From: Cellulomonas xylanilytica
GTDB lineage: Bacteria > Actinomycetota > Actinomycetes > Actinomycetales > Cellulomonadaceae
Direction: 5' to 3'
DNA length: 64,000 bases
NCBI RefSeq assembly: GCF_007989805.1
Contig: NZ_BJUB01000012.1
Location: 62,001 to 126,000, forward strand
Position 1 is the first letter of the stretch; the number at the start of each line of letters is the position of its first letter. This document shows, in pieces, positions 1 to 8,684 of this stretch. Both the position numbers and the translations under genes were made by a program. The notes below the pieces were generated by a model. That model was not told where the DNA came from. It saw only the letters and a list, made by a program, of their open reading frames with translations, and made no database searches.

Positions 1-153
1 ACGACTGCCACCGGTCTGGCGTCGGCGTGGAGCGCGTTCGCCCCGCTGCTCGGCGACGACCGCCCGGCACCCGAGCCGTACGCGGTCGGGTCGTGGGGGC
101 CGGAGTCGGCGGACCGGTTGGCGGACCCGCACGGCTGGGCCCTGGGCGACTGA
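1..153 (+). CDS. zwf: Glucose-6-phosphate 1-dehydrogenase, C-terminal fragment (cut by window edge)
   Basis: The frame is open from base 1 and ends at TGA 151-153, giving the last 50 residues of a larger protein. The tail carries a YAVGSWGPESADRL block followed by a terminal tryptophan, which is the conserved C-terminal signature of glucose-6-phosphate dehydrogenase (first oxidative pentose-phosphate step, NADP+ reduction). The catalytic and cofactor domains lie outside the window, so the call rests on this tail alone. The downstream vapC gene faces it with 3 bases between the stops. Confidence 0.85.
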   Translation, partial: TTATGLASAWSAFAPLLGDDRPAPEPYAVGSWGPESADRLADPHGWALGD

Positions 154-156
154 GCG

Positions 157-567
157 TCAGCGGTCGAGCTCGACGACCTCGACCGGGCAGGTGACCCCGG
201 GCGCGCCCGCGATCCGCGCGTCAGCGGTGAGGAGGACGGCGCCCAGCCGCTCGGCGAGCGCCACGTACGCCGCGTCGTAGCACGAGAGGTTGCCGCCGAG
301 CGCCCACACCCGGTCCGCGAGCACCGCGTGCGGCCACAGGTCGATCGACAGGGCGTGCAGCCCGTCGAGCGCGAGCCGCGCCTCGGTCTCCGACAGCCGT
401 CCGGCGTTGCGGTGCCGCCGCAGCACGTTGGTCACCTCGTACGGGAGCAGGTCCGGTGCGACGACGGTGGCGCCGTCGAGCCGCGCTGCGACCTGCTCAC
501 CGGCCGGGCCCGGGTCGATCAGGAGGGCCAGCGCGGCCGACGCGTCGAGGACGACGGTCCCCGTCAC
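157..567 (-). CDS. vapC: VapC-family PIN-domain ribonuclease toxin
   Basis: This 136-aa protein has the PIN-domain layout of VapC endoribonuclease toxins. The acidic metal-binding residues are visible as D8 (VVLDASA), E44 (LPYEVTN), D98 (SCYDAAY) and D116 (LTADARI). The ATG overlaps the stop of the upstream antitoxin by 4 bases (ATGA, 564-567), the usual arrangement for translationally coupled toxin-antitoxin pairs. The RNA target cannot be read from sequence. All four acidic positions are present, so the toxin looks intact. Confidence 0.92.
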   Translation of the reverse strand: MTGTVVLDASAALALLIDPGPAGEQVAARLDGATVVAPDLLPYEVTNVLRRHRNAGRLSETEARLALDGLHALSIDLWPHAVLADRVWALGGNLSCYDAAYVALAERLGAVLLTADARIAGAPGVTCPVEVVELDR

Positions 568-794
568 CGCCGGTCGGCCCCGAGACCGTCGACGAGGTCG
601 TCGTACGAGAGCCGCGGGTAGGCCCGGGCCCGGGACCGGACCTGCGCGAGCGCGTCGCCGGCGCTCGGCCGGGCCGTGAGGTCGACCAGGTGAGCACGAA
701 GAAACTCCTGCATGGACATGCCGGCACGCGCGGCACGAGCCGCAAGCTCGTCACGCACCTCGTCAGGCACGTCCCGCACCGTGATGACCGTCAT
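564..794 (-). CDS. vapB: VapB/FitA-type ribbon-helix-helix antitoxin
   Basis: A 76-aa protein starting with a short beta strand (MTVITVRDVPDEV) followed by two helices (residues about 8-35), the ribbon-helix-helix DNA-binding fold of FitA-like VapB antitoxins. The C-terminal half (about 45-76) would wrap the toxin. It is the first gene of the pair and overlaps vapC by 4 bases. The start ATG at 794 lies 6 bases after TAGAAT, indicating a leaderless transcript. An ATGCATGCAT palindrome overlaps the start and is a candidate autoregulatory operator. Confidence 0.9.
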   Translation of the reverse strand: MTVITVRDVPDEVRDELAARAARAGMSMQEFLRAHLVDLTARPSAGDALAQVRSRARAYPRLSYDDLVDGLGADRR

Positions 795-806
795 GCATGC
801 ATTCTA
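793..806 (-). promoter_or_regulatory. Leaderless promoter and palindrome of the vapBC operon
   Basis: On the minus strand TAGAAT (806-801) is followed by 6 bases and the vapB ATG. The self-complementary ATGCATGCAT (793-802) overlaps the -10 box and start codon, so a bound VapBC complex would block transcription. Binding is inferred. Confidence 0.6.
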
Positions 807-834
807 GCTGCACCGCATGCACGACGGCATCACG

Positions 835-1656
835 TCACATCGTCGGAGCGGCCGTGACCTGGTCGGCGGGCGGGGCCTCGATGGTCACCGGGCCACCCCA
901 GTTGCTGAACGACATCTCGATGTGCGAGCCGAGCATGTCCAGCGTGAGCTTGCGGGGCAGCTGGTCGGTGCCGATCCAGTACCGGTACGTGATCTGCGCG
1001 GGGATCTCGACCCCCGACTCGGCGGCGGACGCGAACTGCTCCGCAGCCTGGCCCGCCAGCTTGCTGGTGTCGACGACCACGTCGTAGGGCTGGGTGGTGA
1101 CGCCGTCGAGCTGCTCCTCGGCCCCGGACTTCTCGACGGACACGAGGGCCGGGACGAGTGCGGCGAGGCTGTCGGCGGCGCTCGACTGCGCCGTCGACTG
1201 CGCCATCGCGGCCGCGATCGGGTTGCTGGTGTCCGCCGCGTCGATCTGCCAGAACAGACCGCCGGTGAGCTCGCCCATGTTCACGTACATCTGGCCGCCG
1301 ACGAGACGGATCTCGACCGGGGTCGGCATGTCCGGGCTGCTCGTGGTCATCGTCAGCTCGGAGCCGGCCTCGGTCACCCGCGCCTGGCCCTGGGCGGTCA
1401 TCGAGGCGCCGCCGACCTCGGTCACCATCGACGTGTCGTAGGTCTGCGCGGCCAGCATCGCGGCGGTGAGCTCGTCCATCGTCTCGGTGGTCAGCTCGAA
1501 GCCGGTGGACTCGACGACCGCCTCCTGCGTGGCCGAGGCGCTGGCGGACGGCGACGGCGACGTCGGCGCCTCGGGCGCGGCACCACCGCAGGCGGTCAGC
1601 GACCAGGCGAGGACGGCGGCGGCGGGGACCGCGAGCAGACGACGAGACACGCGCAC
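835..1656 (-). CDS. LppX/LprG-like lipoprotein
   Basis: GTG start at 1656, preceded by GGAGGAG with a 7-base spacer. The 273-aa precursor has a signal peptide (residues 1-22) with lipobox LTAC, so C23 would be diacylated. A Ser/Pro/Ala linker (about 30-45) follows, then a globular domain resembling the LppX_LprAFG family, whose members bind or carry lipids at the cell envelope. Similarity is judged from the overall pattern (GGxMYVNM and a YRYWIGxDxLPRKL strand pair), not an alignment. It is divergent from the next gene across a 265-bp region containing a long palindrome. Confidence 0.75.
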   Translation of the reverse strand: MRVSRRLLAVPAAAVLAWSLTACGGAAPEAPTSPSPSASASATQEAVVESTGFELTTETMDELTAAMLAAQTYDTSMVTEVGGASMTAQGQARVTEAGSELTMTTSSPDMPTPVEIRLVGGQMYVNMGELTGGLFWQIDAADTSNPIAAAMAQSTAQSSAADSLAALVPALVSVEKSGAEEQLDGVTTQPYDVVVDTSKLAGQAAEQFASAAESGVEIPAQITYRYWIGTDQLPRKLTLDMLGSHIEMSFSNWGGPVTIEAPPADQVTAAPTM

Positions 1657-1921
1657 GATGGGGCTCCTCCGGGGTGGCCGCTCGAGCAGGAGAGTCGGGT
1701 CTGTGGCGGCTGGCACGCGACCGGGAGACAGGCTGCCACACGAAAGCGGACAAATCCTCCGTCGGAGGGCCGATCCACGCCCATGACCACACCGGACCCG
1801 ACCGAACAAGCCATGAGTGTCGTCCAGAGCACTGATGACGGCACTCACGGCTTGTTCGGTGCGGGGATCGTCGTGGGCCGGTCGACGTGCGCTCGGCGGC
1901 GGGCGCCGCGAGCATCGACAC
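1657..1921. promoter_or_regulatory. Divergent intergenic region
   Basis: This 265-bp stretch separates the divergent lipoprotein gene and the 144-aa hypothetical gene, so promoters for both must lie here. Apart from the 60-bp palindrome at 1801-1860 and the GGAGGAG ribosome site of the lipoprotein gene, no gene or RNA signature was seen. Confidence 0.6.
1801..1860. repeat. 60-bp near-perfect inverted repeat
   Basis: Two 24-base arms (1801-1824 and 1837-1860) are reverse complements at 22 positions and flank a 12-base loop. The outer half-site is ACCGAACAAGCC. One of the two mismatches becomes a G.U pair in RNA read from the plus strand and the other in RNA read from the minus strand. It sits between divergent genes, not at a gene end, so a terminator role is unlikely. 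A protein-binding site, attenuator or small mobile palindrome are all possible. Confidence 0.85.
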
Positions 1922-2356
1922 ATGAACGACGAGCGTGACGACGCCCACCGCCCACCAGCCGGCACCTCCGAGCAGACGGTCGACGCCGTCGGTGCGCTGA
2001 CCGCCGCGTTCGAGGTGGTGGAGCACGCCCGCGGGATGCTCTACGCGTTCCACCGGCTCACGGGCCGCGCGGACAACGAGCTGGCGGAGGCGCTGGACCA
2101 GCTGGCGGACGCCGGGCACCAGGAGCTGGCCGACGAGCTCCGCGCCGAGCTCGTCGGCCGCAACGTGCTGCCGGGCCGGTGGACGTTCCAGGTGGTCGAG
2201 GCGTACGACGAGGAGTACTACCGGGTGTTCGAGGCGGCCGAGAAGCGCGTCCGAGACGAGCTCATGGCAGGTCGTCGGCACGTGTACGAGGCGCGCCTCA
2301 AGGAGGAGAACCGTACGCACGGCCGCCCGGGCCACGAGCCGACCCCGGAGGCGTGA
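1922..2356 (+). CDS. Conserved hypothetical protein (144 aa, helical)
   Basis: Function not recognised. The protein is acidic and predicted largely helical, with no signal peptide or membrane segment. The core (residues about 20-125) has a leucine/alanine-rich helix around VVEHARGMLYAFHRLTG, an ELADELRAELVG stretch and an aromatic EAYDEEYYRVFEAAEKRV segment, ending in a charged tail. The ATG at 1922 was chosen because upstream codons run into the palindromic intergenic region. A GAGCAT box 6 bases upstream may make it leaderless. It faces the S33 peptidase gene with a hairpin between. Confidence 0.75.
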   Translation: MNDERDDAHRPPAGTSEQTVDAVGALTAAFEVVEHARGMLYAFHRLTGRADNELAEALDQLADAGHQELADELRAELVGRNVLPGRWTFQVVEAYDEEYYRVFEAAEKRVRDELMAGRRHVYEARLKEENRTHGRPGHEPTPEA

Positions 2357-2382
2357 GGCCCGACCGCGAGGTCGGCACTCCG

Positions 2383-2418
2383 CGACGAGGGCGGCAGTCT
2401 GAACTGCCGCGCTCGTCG
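2383..2418. terminator. Bidirectional hairpin between convergent genes
   Basis: A 15-bp stem (2383-2397 with 2404-2418, one mismatch) and a TCTGAA loop lie between the convergent hypothetical and peptidase genes. The right arm core AACTGCCGCGCTCG is repeated directly at 2421-2434. There is no T-run, as is common in high-GC actinomycetes. Confidence 0.65.
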
Positions 2419-2439
2419 GAAACTGCCGCGCTCGGGGAG

Positions 2440-3717
2440 TCAGCGGCCGGTCACGCGGGCCTTGCCGGCCGCCAGGTCGAACAGCCTCGGCAGGATCGCG
2501 TCGCCGGCCACGCGGAGGCCGTCGTGCAGGTGCTCGTTGGTGATCCAGACGTCCAGGTTGCCGACGGGGGTCGCCAGGGCGAGGTCCAGGTCGACGTACG
2601 GGTCGTCGTAGTACTGGACGGCCGCGACGGGCACCTCGTTGGCCGCCAGGACGTCGAGGTCGTAGAGCGCGGGCCACTCGGTCCGGGCGGCGAGCTGCTC
2701 GGCGGCGGCGCGGAACGGGCGCAGAGCGGCGTGCTGCTCGTACATCCACGGGAAGATCGTCTCGCCGGTGAGCTGCAGCGGACGGGCGTCGGGGGCGTAC
2801 GACGTCCACCGGTCGCGCTCGGACTGCGCGGCCCAGCCGGGCTCGCGGGCGCCCTGGTGGTAGATGACCTCCTGGAGCACGGCGTACAGCGGGTTGCTGT
2901 CGAACCCGGTCTCGCGGACGACGGCCCCGAGGAACGCGTCGGACAACGCCCCGGCCGGAGTGAGCGCCGTGTCGAGCAGCCAGTGCACCTCGTCGATCCC
3001 CGTGCTCATCCCGAGGCCGTGCCCCAGCTGCTGGAGCCGCTCGACGGTGAACGGCTCGCCCGTCGGCAGGGTGACCGACCCGTCCGCGAGCAGGTCGGCG
3101 ATGCGTCCCAGCAGAGGGATGTCGGTCGGGTGCAGGCGTGCGAGCTCCCGGTTGCGTGCCGCCTGCCGCTGGAACGTGGCCGCGTAGACGGCCTCGGCGT
3201 CCACGGTCGCGGGCGGCAGCCCACCGGTGACGTAGCAACGGGTCAGCGCCGACGGGTGCCGGGACAGGTAGGTCAGCGTGAGGAACCCGCCGTAGGACTG
3301 CCCGAGGGTGGCCCACGGCCGGCCGCCGTAGACGGTCGCGCGCAGGTGCTCGGCGTCCGCGACGATCGCGTCCCCGCGGAAGCACGCCAGGTACCCGGCG
3401 GGGTCGTCGACGGCGCTGATCACCCGGCCGTCCACCGGCGACGAGCGTCCGGTCCCGCGCTGGTCGAGGAGGATCACGCGGTACCTCTGCAGCGCGGCGG
3501 CGACCCACCCGCCGCCCAGCGGGCGGGGTCCCTGGCCGCCGGGTCCGCCCTGCAGGAACAGGAGCAGCGGCAGGTCGTCCGACGCCTTCTCCGGGTCCAC
3601 CAGCTCGCGGGCGAACACCTCGATCGAGGCGAACCGCTCGGGAGCCGACCAGTCGACCGGCACCTCGATCCGGTGCTCGCGGACGGTGAACCCGGTCATC
3701 GCATACTCGCGCGTCAC
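2440..3717 (-). CDS. Alpha/beta-hydrolase, proline iminopeptidase-like (peptidase family S33)
   Basis: The 425-aa protein has the oxyanion-hole HGGPG-type block as LQGGPGGQGPRP, then LDQRGTGRS, and the nucleophile elbow GQSYGGF typical of S33 prolyl aminopeptidases, which remove N-terminal proline from peptides. The long insert after the elbow forms a cap domain. No signal peptide is seen, so it is likely cytosolic. GTG 3717 was preferred because TAGGCT sits exactly 7 bases upstream (leaderless). ATG 3699 is an alternative with no clear ribosome site. Its -10 box overlaps that of the divergent MFS gene. Confidence 0.85.
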   Translation of the reverse strand: MTREYAMTGFTVREHRIEVPVDWSAPERFASIEVFARELVDPEKASDDLPLLLFLQGGPGGQGPRPLGGGWVAAALQRYRVILLDQRGTGRSSPVDGRVISAVDDPAGYLACFRGDAIVADAEHLRATVYGGRPWATLGQSYGGFLTLTYLSRHPSALTRCYVTGGLPPATVDAEAVYAATFQRQAARNRELARLHPTDIPLLGRIADLLADGSVTLPTGEPFTVERLQQLGHGLGMSTGIDEVHWLLDTALTPAGALSDAFLGAVVRETGFDSNPLYAVLQEVIYHQGAREPGWAAQSERDRWTSYAPDARPLQLTGETIFPWMYEQHAALRPFRAAAEQLAARTEWPALYDLDVLAANEVPVAAVQYYDDPYVDLDLALATPVGNLDVWITNEHLHDGLRVAGDAILPRLFDLAAGKARVTGR

Positions 3718-3734
3718 GTCGGCAAGCCTAAAGT
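3718..3734. promoter_or_regulatory. Overlapping divergent -10 boxes (S33 peptidase / MFS exporter)
   Basis: On the minus strand TAGGCT (3730-3725) lies 7 bases before GTG 3717. On the plus strand TAAAGT (3729-3734) lies upstream of the MFS ribosome site. The two boxes share bases 3729-3730, so polymerase could occupy only one at a time. Confidence 0.55.
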
Positions 3735-3766
3735 CGACGGCGAAGCGCCACCCGAGGAGGTTCATC

Positions 3767-5209
3767 CTGAGCTCGACCCGCACCGACACCAGCGGTGTCG
3801 GCTTCCGCTCCGAACGCGGCCCGATCCTCGTCGCGATCATGGTCACCACCGGCCTGGTCGCCATCGACGCGACGATCCTGGCCACGGCGGTGCCGACGAT
3901 CGTCGCGGACCTCGGCGGCTTCACCAGCTTCCCGTGGCTGTTCTCCGTCTACCTGCTGACGCAGGCCGTGAGCGTCCCCATCTACTCCAAGCTCGCCGAC
4001 ACGGTCGGTCGCAAGCCGGTGATCCTGCTCGGCATCGGCCTGTTCCTGCTCGGGTCGATCCTGTGCGGGTTCGCGTGGAGCATGCCCGCGCTGATCGCGT
4101 TCCGCGCCGTGCAGGGTCTCGGAGCGGGCGCCGTGCAGCCGATGGCGATCACGATCGCGGGCGACATCTACACGGTCGCGGAGCGCGCCAAGGCGCAGGG
4201 CTACATCGCGAGCGTCTGGGGCATCTCGTCCGTCGTCGGGCCCACGCTCGGCGGGGTGTTCTCGGAGTTCCTCTCCTGGAACTGGATCTTCTTCGTCAAC
4301 ATCCCGCTGTGCCTCGCGGCCGCCTGGCTGCTGGTCCGGCACCTGCACGAGACGGTCGAGCGGACCCGGCACCGCATCGACTGGGCCGGCGGGCTGCTGC
4401 TGACCACGGGCATGAGCCTGCTGATCCTCGCGCTGCTCGAGGGCGGCAACGCGTGGGAGTGGCTGTCCGTGCCCAGCGTCGGCGCGTTCGTCGTCAGCGC
4501 CGTCCTGCTGGTCGCGTTCGTCCGCGTGGAGCAGCGGGCCGACGAGCCCGTGCTGCCGCTGTGGGTGTTCTCCCGGAGGCTGCTGCTGGCCGCGTCGCTC
4601 GTGTCGGTCGGCGTCGGCGTCATCCTCATCGGTCTGACGTCCTACGTGCCCACGTTCCTCGAGGCGCTGCTCGGCGTCTCGCCCCTCACCTCCGGCCTCA
4701 CGCTGGCCGCCCTGACCATCGGCTGGCCCATCTCCGCGTCGCAGTCGGGCCGGCTCTACCTGCGGTTCGGGTTCCGCACCACCGCGCTCCTCGGCTGCGC
4801 GGTCGTGGTGCTCGGCTGCGTCGGGCTGGTGCTGGCGTCGATGCAGCCCTCGGTGGTGGCGGTCGGGCTGGCCTGCTTCGTGATCGGTGCCGGGCTCGGG
4901 CTGGTCGCGTCCCCGACCCTCATCGCCGCGCAGTCGAGCGTCGGCTGGAGCGAGCGCGGCGTGGTCACCGGCGCCAACCTGTTCTCGCGGTCGATGGGCA
5001 GCGCGGTCGGCGTCGCGGCGCTCGGTGCGCTGGTCAACGGCCTCATGCACGGGGACACGCCGACCGAGGACCCCGCCCAGTTCGGGGACGCCGTCACGGT
5101 GGCGTTCGTCGCGGTCGCGCTCGTCGCGCTCGTGACCGTGGCGGCTGCGGCCGCCATGCCGCGGGACACCGGCTCACCGGGCACACCCGACGCCGACCCC
5201 GCAGACTGA
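3767..5209 (+). CDS. DHA2-family MFS drug exporter (14 TM), probable CTG start
   Basis: About 480 aa with the drug:H+ antiporter-2 pattern: a first helix with [14 protein letters not shown] (motif D1), motif A as [12 protein letters not shown], motif C-like [10 protein letters not shown] in helix 5, and 14 predicted membrane spans, as in EmrB/QacA-type exporters. A perfect GAGGAGG (3754-3760) is followed by 6 bases and an in-frame CTG at 3767. No ATG or GTG suits that site, so CTG is the best start; upstream in-frame ATG 3686 lies inside the divergent gene and promoter. Substrate unknown. Confidence 0.85.
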   Translation: MSSTRTDTSGVGFRSERGPILVAIMVTTGLVAIDATILATAVPTIVADLGGFTSFPWLFSVYLLTQAVSVPIYSKLADTVGRKPVILLGIGLFLLGSILCGFAWSMPALIAFRAVQGLGAGAVQPMAITIAGDIYTVAERAKAQGYIASVWGISSVVGPTLGGVFSEFLSWNWIFFVNIPLCLAAAWLLVRHLHETVERTRHRIDWAGGLLLTTGMSLLILALLEGGNAWEWLSVPSVGAFVVSAVLLVAFVRVEQRADEPVLPLWVFSRRLLLAASLVSVGVGVILIGLTSYVPTFLEALLGVSPLTSGLTLAALTIGWPISASQSGRLYLRFGFRTTALLGCAVVVLGCVGLVLASMQPSVVAVGLACFVIGAGLGLVASPTLIAAQSSVGWSERGVVTGANLFSRSMGSAVGVAALGALVNGLMHGDTPTEDPAQFGDAVTVAFVAVALVALVTVAAAAAMPRDTGSPGTPDADPAD

Positions 5210-5236
5210 GACGTCATCACGAGGGAGGACGCCACC

Positions 5237-5422
5237 ATGGGCATCGAGGATCTGGTCAACCAGGCGAAGGCCGCCGTCAGCGGCCACGAGGACCAGGCCA
5301 AGTCGGCGATCGAGAAGGCAGCCGAGGCGGTCAAGTCGCGGACCAGCGACAGCCAGGACGCCCAGATCGACAGCGTCGTCGAGAAGGCCACGACCTACCT
5401 GGACGAGCAGAAGAAGAAGTAG
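5237..5422 (+). CDS. MT0933/Rv0909-like antitoxin-family protein
   Basis: A 61-aa, strongly charged helical protein ([20 protein letters not shown] start, EQKKK end) matching the MT0933-like antitoxin family, where Rv0909 is the type member. GGGAGG precedes the ATG. In Mycobacterium the partner toxin gene is adjacent, but here the neighbours are an MFS exporter and a deazaflavin reductase, so the antitoxin function is doubtful. It may instead be a stress-type amphipathic protein, as many family members are orphans. Confidence 0.75.
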   Translation: MGIEDLVNQAKAAVSGHEDQAKSAIEKAAEAVKSRTSDSQDAQIDSVVEKATTYLDEQKKK

Positions 5423-5432
5423 CAGGGCCGCC

Positions 5433-5867
5433 ATGCCACTGACCGGGGAGTACGAGCCGAGCACGTCGGCGTGGGCGCGCAAGCAGGCCGAGACCTACGA
5501 GCGGACCGACGGCACGAAGGCCAACACGCTCCAGGGCAAGCCCGTCATCGTCCTGACGTCGGTGGGCGCCACCAGCGGCAAGCTGCGCAAGACGGCCCTC
5601 ATGCGGGTCGAGCACGACGGCCGGTACGCCGTCGTCGCGTCGAAGGGCGGGACACCGGAGAACCCCGCCTGGTACCGCAACCTCGTCGAGCACCCGCACG
5701 TCGAGCTGCAGGACGGCGCGGCGAAGAAGGACTACGTCGCGCGCGAGACCAGCGGTGCGGAGCGCGACGAGTGGTGGGCGCGCGCCAACGAGGTCTGGCC
5801 GGCGTACGAGGACTACCAGCGCAAGACCGACCGGCTGATCCCGGTGTTCGTCCTCGAACCGCTCTAG
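5433..5867 (+). CDS. Deazaflavin (F420)-dependent nitroreductase / quinone reductase family protein
   Basis: This 144-aa protein has the DDN-family layout: an N-terminal helix ([14 protein letters not shown]), a [16 protein letters not shown] strand-turn containing the conserved TxGxxSGKxRxxPL-like F420-binding motif, [16 protein letters not shown], and [13 protein letters not shown]. The family (PF04075) reduces quinones or nitro compounds with F420H2. It follows the 61-aa antitoxin-like gene by 10 bases, probably in one transcript. Its TAG stop shares the CTAG at 5864-5867 with the convergent permease gene. Confidence 0.88.
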   Translation: MPLTGEYEPSTSAWARKQAETYERTDGTKANTLQGKPVIVLTSVGATSGKLRKTALMRVEHDGRYAVVASKGGTPENPAWYRNLVEHPHVELQDGAAKKDYVARETSGAERDEWWARANEVWPAYEDYQRKTDRLIPVFVLEPL

Positions 5868-7366
5868 AGCTTGGCGCCGGTCCTCGCGTCGTGGTGCGGG
5901 TTCGCCGCGACCGAGTGCCGGTACGAGTAGACGAAGTAGATGACCACCCCGGCCGCGAGCCACGCCAGGAACCGCAGCCAGGTCAGGGTGGTGAGGTTCG
6001 CCATCAGCCACAGGCACGCGACGCCCGCGATGATCGGCAGCGCGGGCGACCAGGGCACCCGGAACCCGCGCTTCAGGTCGGGGCGCGTGCGCCGCAGGAT
6101 CGGGATGCCGAAGCTGACCAGCACGAACGCCGACAGCGTCCCGATGTTGATCATCTCCTCGAGCAGCTCGACCTCGGACAGCCCGGCGATCAGCGCGACG
6201 ACGATGCCGACACCGATCTGCAGCCGGACCGGGGTGCCGTACTTCGGGGAGGTGCGGGACGCCCCCCGCGGCAGAAGCCCGTCACGGCTCATGGCGAACA
6301 CGATGCGCGTCAGGCCCAGCAGCAGCACCATGAGCACCGACGTGAGGCCCACCAGGATTCCCACGGAGATCACGCGGCCCGCCCAGTCGGCGCCGACGAG
6401 CACGAACGCCGTGGTCAGCGAAGGCGTCTCGGCCTCCGCGAGCTCCGTGTAGGACACCATCCCCGTGACCACGATCGTCACCAGCACGTACAGCACCGTC
6501 ACGATCGCCAGGCCGCCGAGGATGCCTCGCGGGACCGTGCGCTGCGGCTCCTTGGTCTCCTCGGCGGTCGTCGCGACCACGTCGAACCCGATGAACGCGA
6601 AGAACACGAGCGCCGCGCCGGAGAGCACGCCGATGACGCCGTACGCGGTCGGTTCCAGGCCGAACAGGAACGCGAACACCGGCTGCTCCAGCGACGTCCG
6701 CTCGGGGGCCGGCTGCGACGGCGGCACGAACGGCGAGAAGTTCGCGGTGTTCACGTAGAAGAAGCCGACCACGATCACGAAGAGCGTGATGGCGACCTTG
6801 ATGATGGTGAACACGCTGTTCACGCGCGTGCTCAGCTTGGTGCCCAGCGCCAGCAGCGTGGTGAAGACGCCGACGATGACGACCGGCCCCCACTCGACGT
6901 CCACGCCGCCGAGGGTCAGCGTCGTCGGGATGTCGATGCCGAACAGCCCGAACGCGTCCGACAGGTACACGCCCCAGAACTTCGCGATCACCGCCGACCC
7001 CAGCAGCATCTCCAGGATCAGGTCCCAGCCGATGATCCAGGCGACGAACTCCCCCATCGACGCGTAGGAGAACGTGTACGCCGACCCGGCGACCGGCAGC
7101 GTCGAGGCGAACTCGGCGTAGCACATGATGGCCAGCCCGCACACGACGGACGCGATGAGGAACGAGACGATGACGGCCGGCCCCGCGTAGTTCGCCGCCG
7201 CCGTCGCACCCACGGAGAAGATGCCCGCACCGACGGCCACCGCCACGCCGAGGACGATGAGGTCCCACGTGGTCAGGGTCCGCCGCAGGGCCCGTTCCGG
7301 GTCGAGCGACTCCTCGAGCGAGTCCTCGACGGACTTGCGCCGGAAGATGCTGGTGTTCACGGACAT
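5864..7366 (-). CDS. APC-superfamily amino-acid permease (YfnA/CAT-like)
   Basis: A 500-aa membrane protein with about 12-14 hydrophobic segments. The first span carries the APC glycine motif [18 protein letters not shown], and helix 6 has [18 protein letters not shown], the hallmark of cationic amino-acid transporters of the YfnA group. ATG 7366 follows a GGGGGTGGGAC ribosome region. It imports amino acids by proton coupling or exchange; the substrate cannot be assigned. Its stop codon overlaps that of the convergent reductase inside CTAG. Confidence 0.88.
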   Translation of the reverse strand: MSVNTSIFRRKSVEDSLEESLDPERALRRTLTTWDLIVLGVAVAVGAGIFSVGATAAANYAGPAVIVSFLIASVVCGLAIMCYAEFASTLPVAGSAYTFSYASMGEFVAWIIGWDLILEMLLGSAVIAKFWGVYLSDAFGLFGIDIPTTLTLGGVDVEWGPVVIVGVFTTLLALGTKLSTRVNSVFTIIKVAITLFVIVVGFFYVNTANFSPFVPPSQPAPERTSLEQPVFAFLFGLEPTAYGVIGVLSGAALVFFAFIGFDVVATTAEETKEPQRTVPRGILGGLAIVTVLYVLVTIVVTGMVSYTELAEAETPSLTTAFVLVGADWAGRVISVGILVGLTSVLMVLLLGLTRIVFAMSRDGLLPRGASRTSPKYGTPVRLQIGVGIVVALIAGLSEVELLEEMINIGTLSAFVLVSFGIPILRRTRPDLKRGFRVPWSPALPIIAGVACLWLMANLTTLTWLRFLAWLAAGVVIYFVYSYRHSVAANPHHDARTGAKL

Positions 7367-7422
7367 GTCCCACCCCCGCGACCGAGCATGCCGGTATCGG
7401 GGTGGTTCGTCACCTGCTGGGC

Positions 7423-8160
7423 TCAGCCGAGCAGCAGGTACCAGCCCCCGACGCCGATGATCCCGCCCAGCACGGGGGCCGCGACGGGCACCCACGCGTA
7501 GTCCCACTGCGACGACCCCTTGTGCCGGAGCGGCAGCACCGCATGCACGATCCGCGGCCCCAGGTCACGCGCCGGGTTGAGGGCCGGACCGGTCGGACCG
7601 CCCAGCCCGGCAACGAGCCCCCACACCAGGAACCCGAGCGCGAGGTGCGCGACGGCGGGCTCGTTCTCGGTCAGCGGCGAGTTGATGATCGCCAGCGCGC
7701 ACGAGAAGAGCACCACCGAGCCGAGCAGCTCGATGAGGAAGCCGTTGAGGCGCGAGCGTGCGGCGTTGATCGTCGCGAACGTCGCCAGGATGTCCTCGGG
7801 ATCCGTCGTCTGGTCGTAGTACGGCTTGTGCGTGACGACGATCGCGACCTGGCCGGCGATCGCACCGAGCAGCTGGGCCACGATGTACGGCGCCACCTCC
7901 GACCACGGGAACAGCCCCCAGGTGGCCAGCCCCAGCGTGAACGCCGGGTTGATCAGGTTGCCGCTGATCCCGCCGAACATGATCGCCGGGATCATCACGC
8001 CGAAGCCGTAGCCCATCGCGATCAGCGACCACCCGCCGCGGTACCCCTTGGACCCCTTGAGGTGCACGTTCGCGACCGTGCCGTTGCCGAGGATGATGAG
8101 GATCGCCGTGCCGATGAACTCGCACGCCAACCGCACGGCGAGGCTGTACGACGGATCCAT
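7423..8160 (-). CDS. MIP-family aquaglyceroporin (glycerol facilitator-like)
   Basis: The 245-aa channel protein has six predicted spans and both NPA half-helix motifs: NLINPAFTLG (about residues 70-79) and PALNPARDLGPR (about 195-206). The aspartate directly after the second NPAR is the mark of glyceroporins rather than water-only aquaporins, so passage of glycerol or another polyol is likely. GGGGGCGC precedes the ATG. No glycerol kinase or dehydrogenase is adjacent. Confidence 0.9.
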   Translation of the reverse strand: MDPSYSLAVRLACEFIGTAILIILGNGTVANVHLKGSKGYRGGWSLIAMGYGFGVMIPAIMFGGISGNLINPAFTLGLATWGLFPWSEVAPYIVAQLLGAIAGQVAIVVTHKPYYDQTTDPEDILATFATINAARSRLNGFLIELLGSVVLFSCALAIINSPLTENEPAVAHLALGFLVWGLVAGLGGPTGPALNPARDLGPRIVHAVLPLRHKGSSQWDYAWVPVAAPVLGGIIGVGGWYLLLG

Positions 8161-8186
8161 GCGCCCCCGCTTCGTCGGTCCTGCCG

Positions 8187-8648
8187 TCAGCGTCGCACAG
8201 CCGCCGTCCGTCGCACGAGCATCGCGCCGAGGACGCCCGCCGCGTAGGCGACCAGGTCGACCGGGACGAACGTGGTGCCGAGGGCGTAGCGGGCGACCGG
8301 GACGGCATCGACGACTGCGCCGGGGACCCCCGTGAGCTGCGCGAGCTCGACCAGGAGGCACAGCCCGAACGCGACCGCGGCGACGGCGGCCGCCCGCGCG
8401 CGAGGGGCGACGACGACCAGCAGGGCGTAGACCAGCACCGCGTAGAGCGCGTCCCCGGCCGGGTCCGCGAGCGGGTGCTGCAGCCGGGACACGGCAACGC
8501 CGACGACGACGACGCCGACCGCGATCGCCGCGGCCGCCACCCGCGCGTCCCGGGACGTCCGCCCGTCGCGCCGCTCGGTCTCACGACGAGGTGGCACCTG
8601 GTGGGACGAGCTCGTCACCGGCAGCTCGGGGGCGTCGTCGCGGGGCAC
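8187..8648 (-). CDS. DUF2809 small membrane protein
   Basis: A 153-aa protein with a charged 35-residue N-terminus and four predicted membrane helices. The sequence AGDALYAVLVYALLVV, then LLVELAQLTGVPG, and C-terminal TFVPVDLVAYAAGVLG match the DUF2809 family, related in topology to VanZ-like proteins. No biochemical role is known. GTG 8648 is preceded at 7 bases by TACGGT, a leaderless promoter. It stands between the aquaporin gene and the MerR gene. Confidence 0.8.
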   Translation of the reverse strand: MPRDDAPELPVTSSSHQVPPRRETERRDGRTSRDARVAAAAIAVGVVVVGVAVSRLQHPLADPAGDALYAVLVYALLVVVAPRARAAAVAAVAFGLCLLVELAQLTGVPGAVVDAVPVARYALGTTFVPVDLVAYAAGVLGAMLVRRTAAVRR

Positions 8649-8661
8649 GCGGTCGACCGTA
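8649..8661 (-). promoter_or_regulatory. Leaderless promoter of the DUF2809 gene
   Basis: TACGGT (8661-8656 on the minus strand) followed by 7 bases and GTG 8648. No Shine-Dalgarno sequence fits between them. Confidence 0.55.
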
Positions 8662-8684
8662 CGGGGCTGCCTGCGGAGGTCGTG

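Noticed and set aside
2179-5442. Long plus-strand frame through the S33 peptidase and MFS genes
   Set aside because: It crosses two well-supported genes in the wrong frame and has no recognisable motif.
8187-8648. VanZ-like teicoplanin-resistance protein
   Set aside because: The PVDLVAYAAG ending and overall order fit DUF2809 better, and there is no van gene context.
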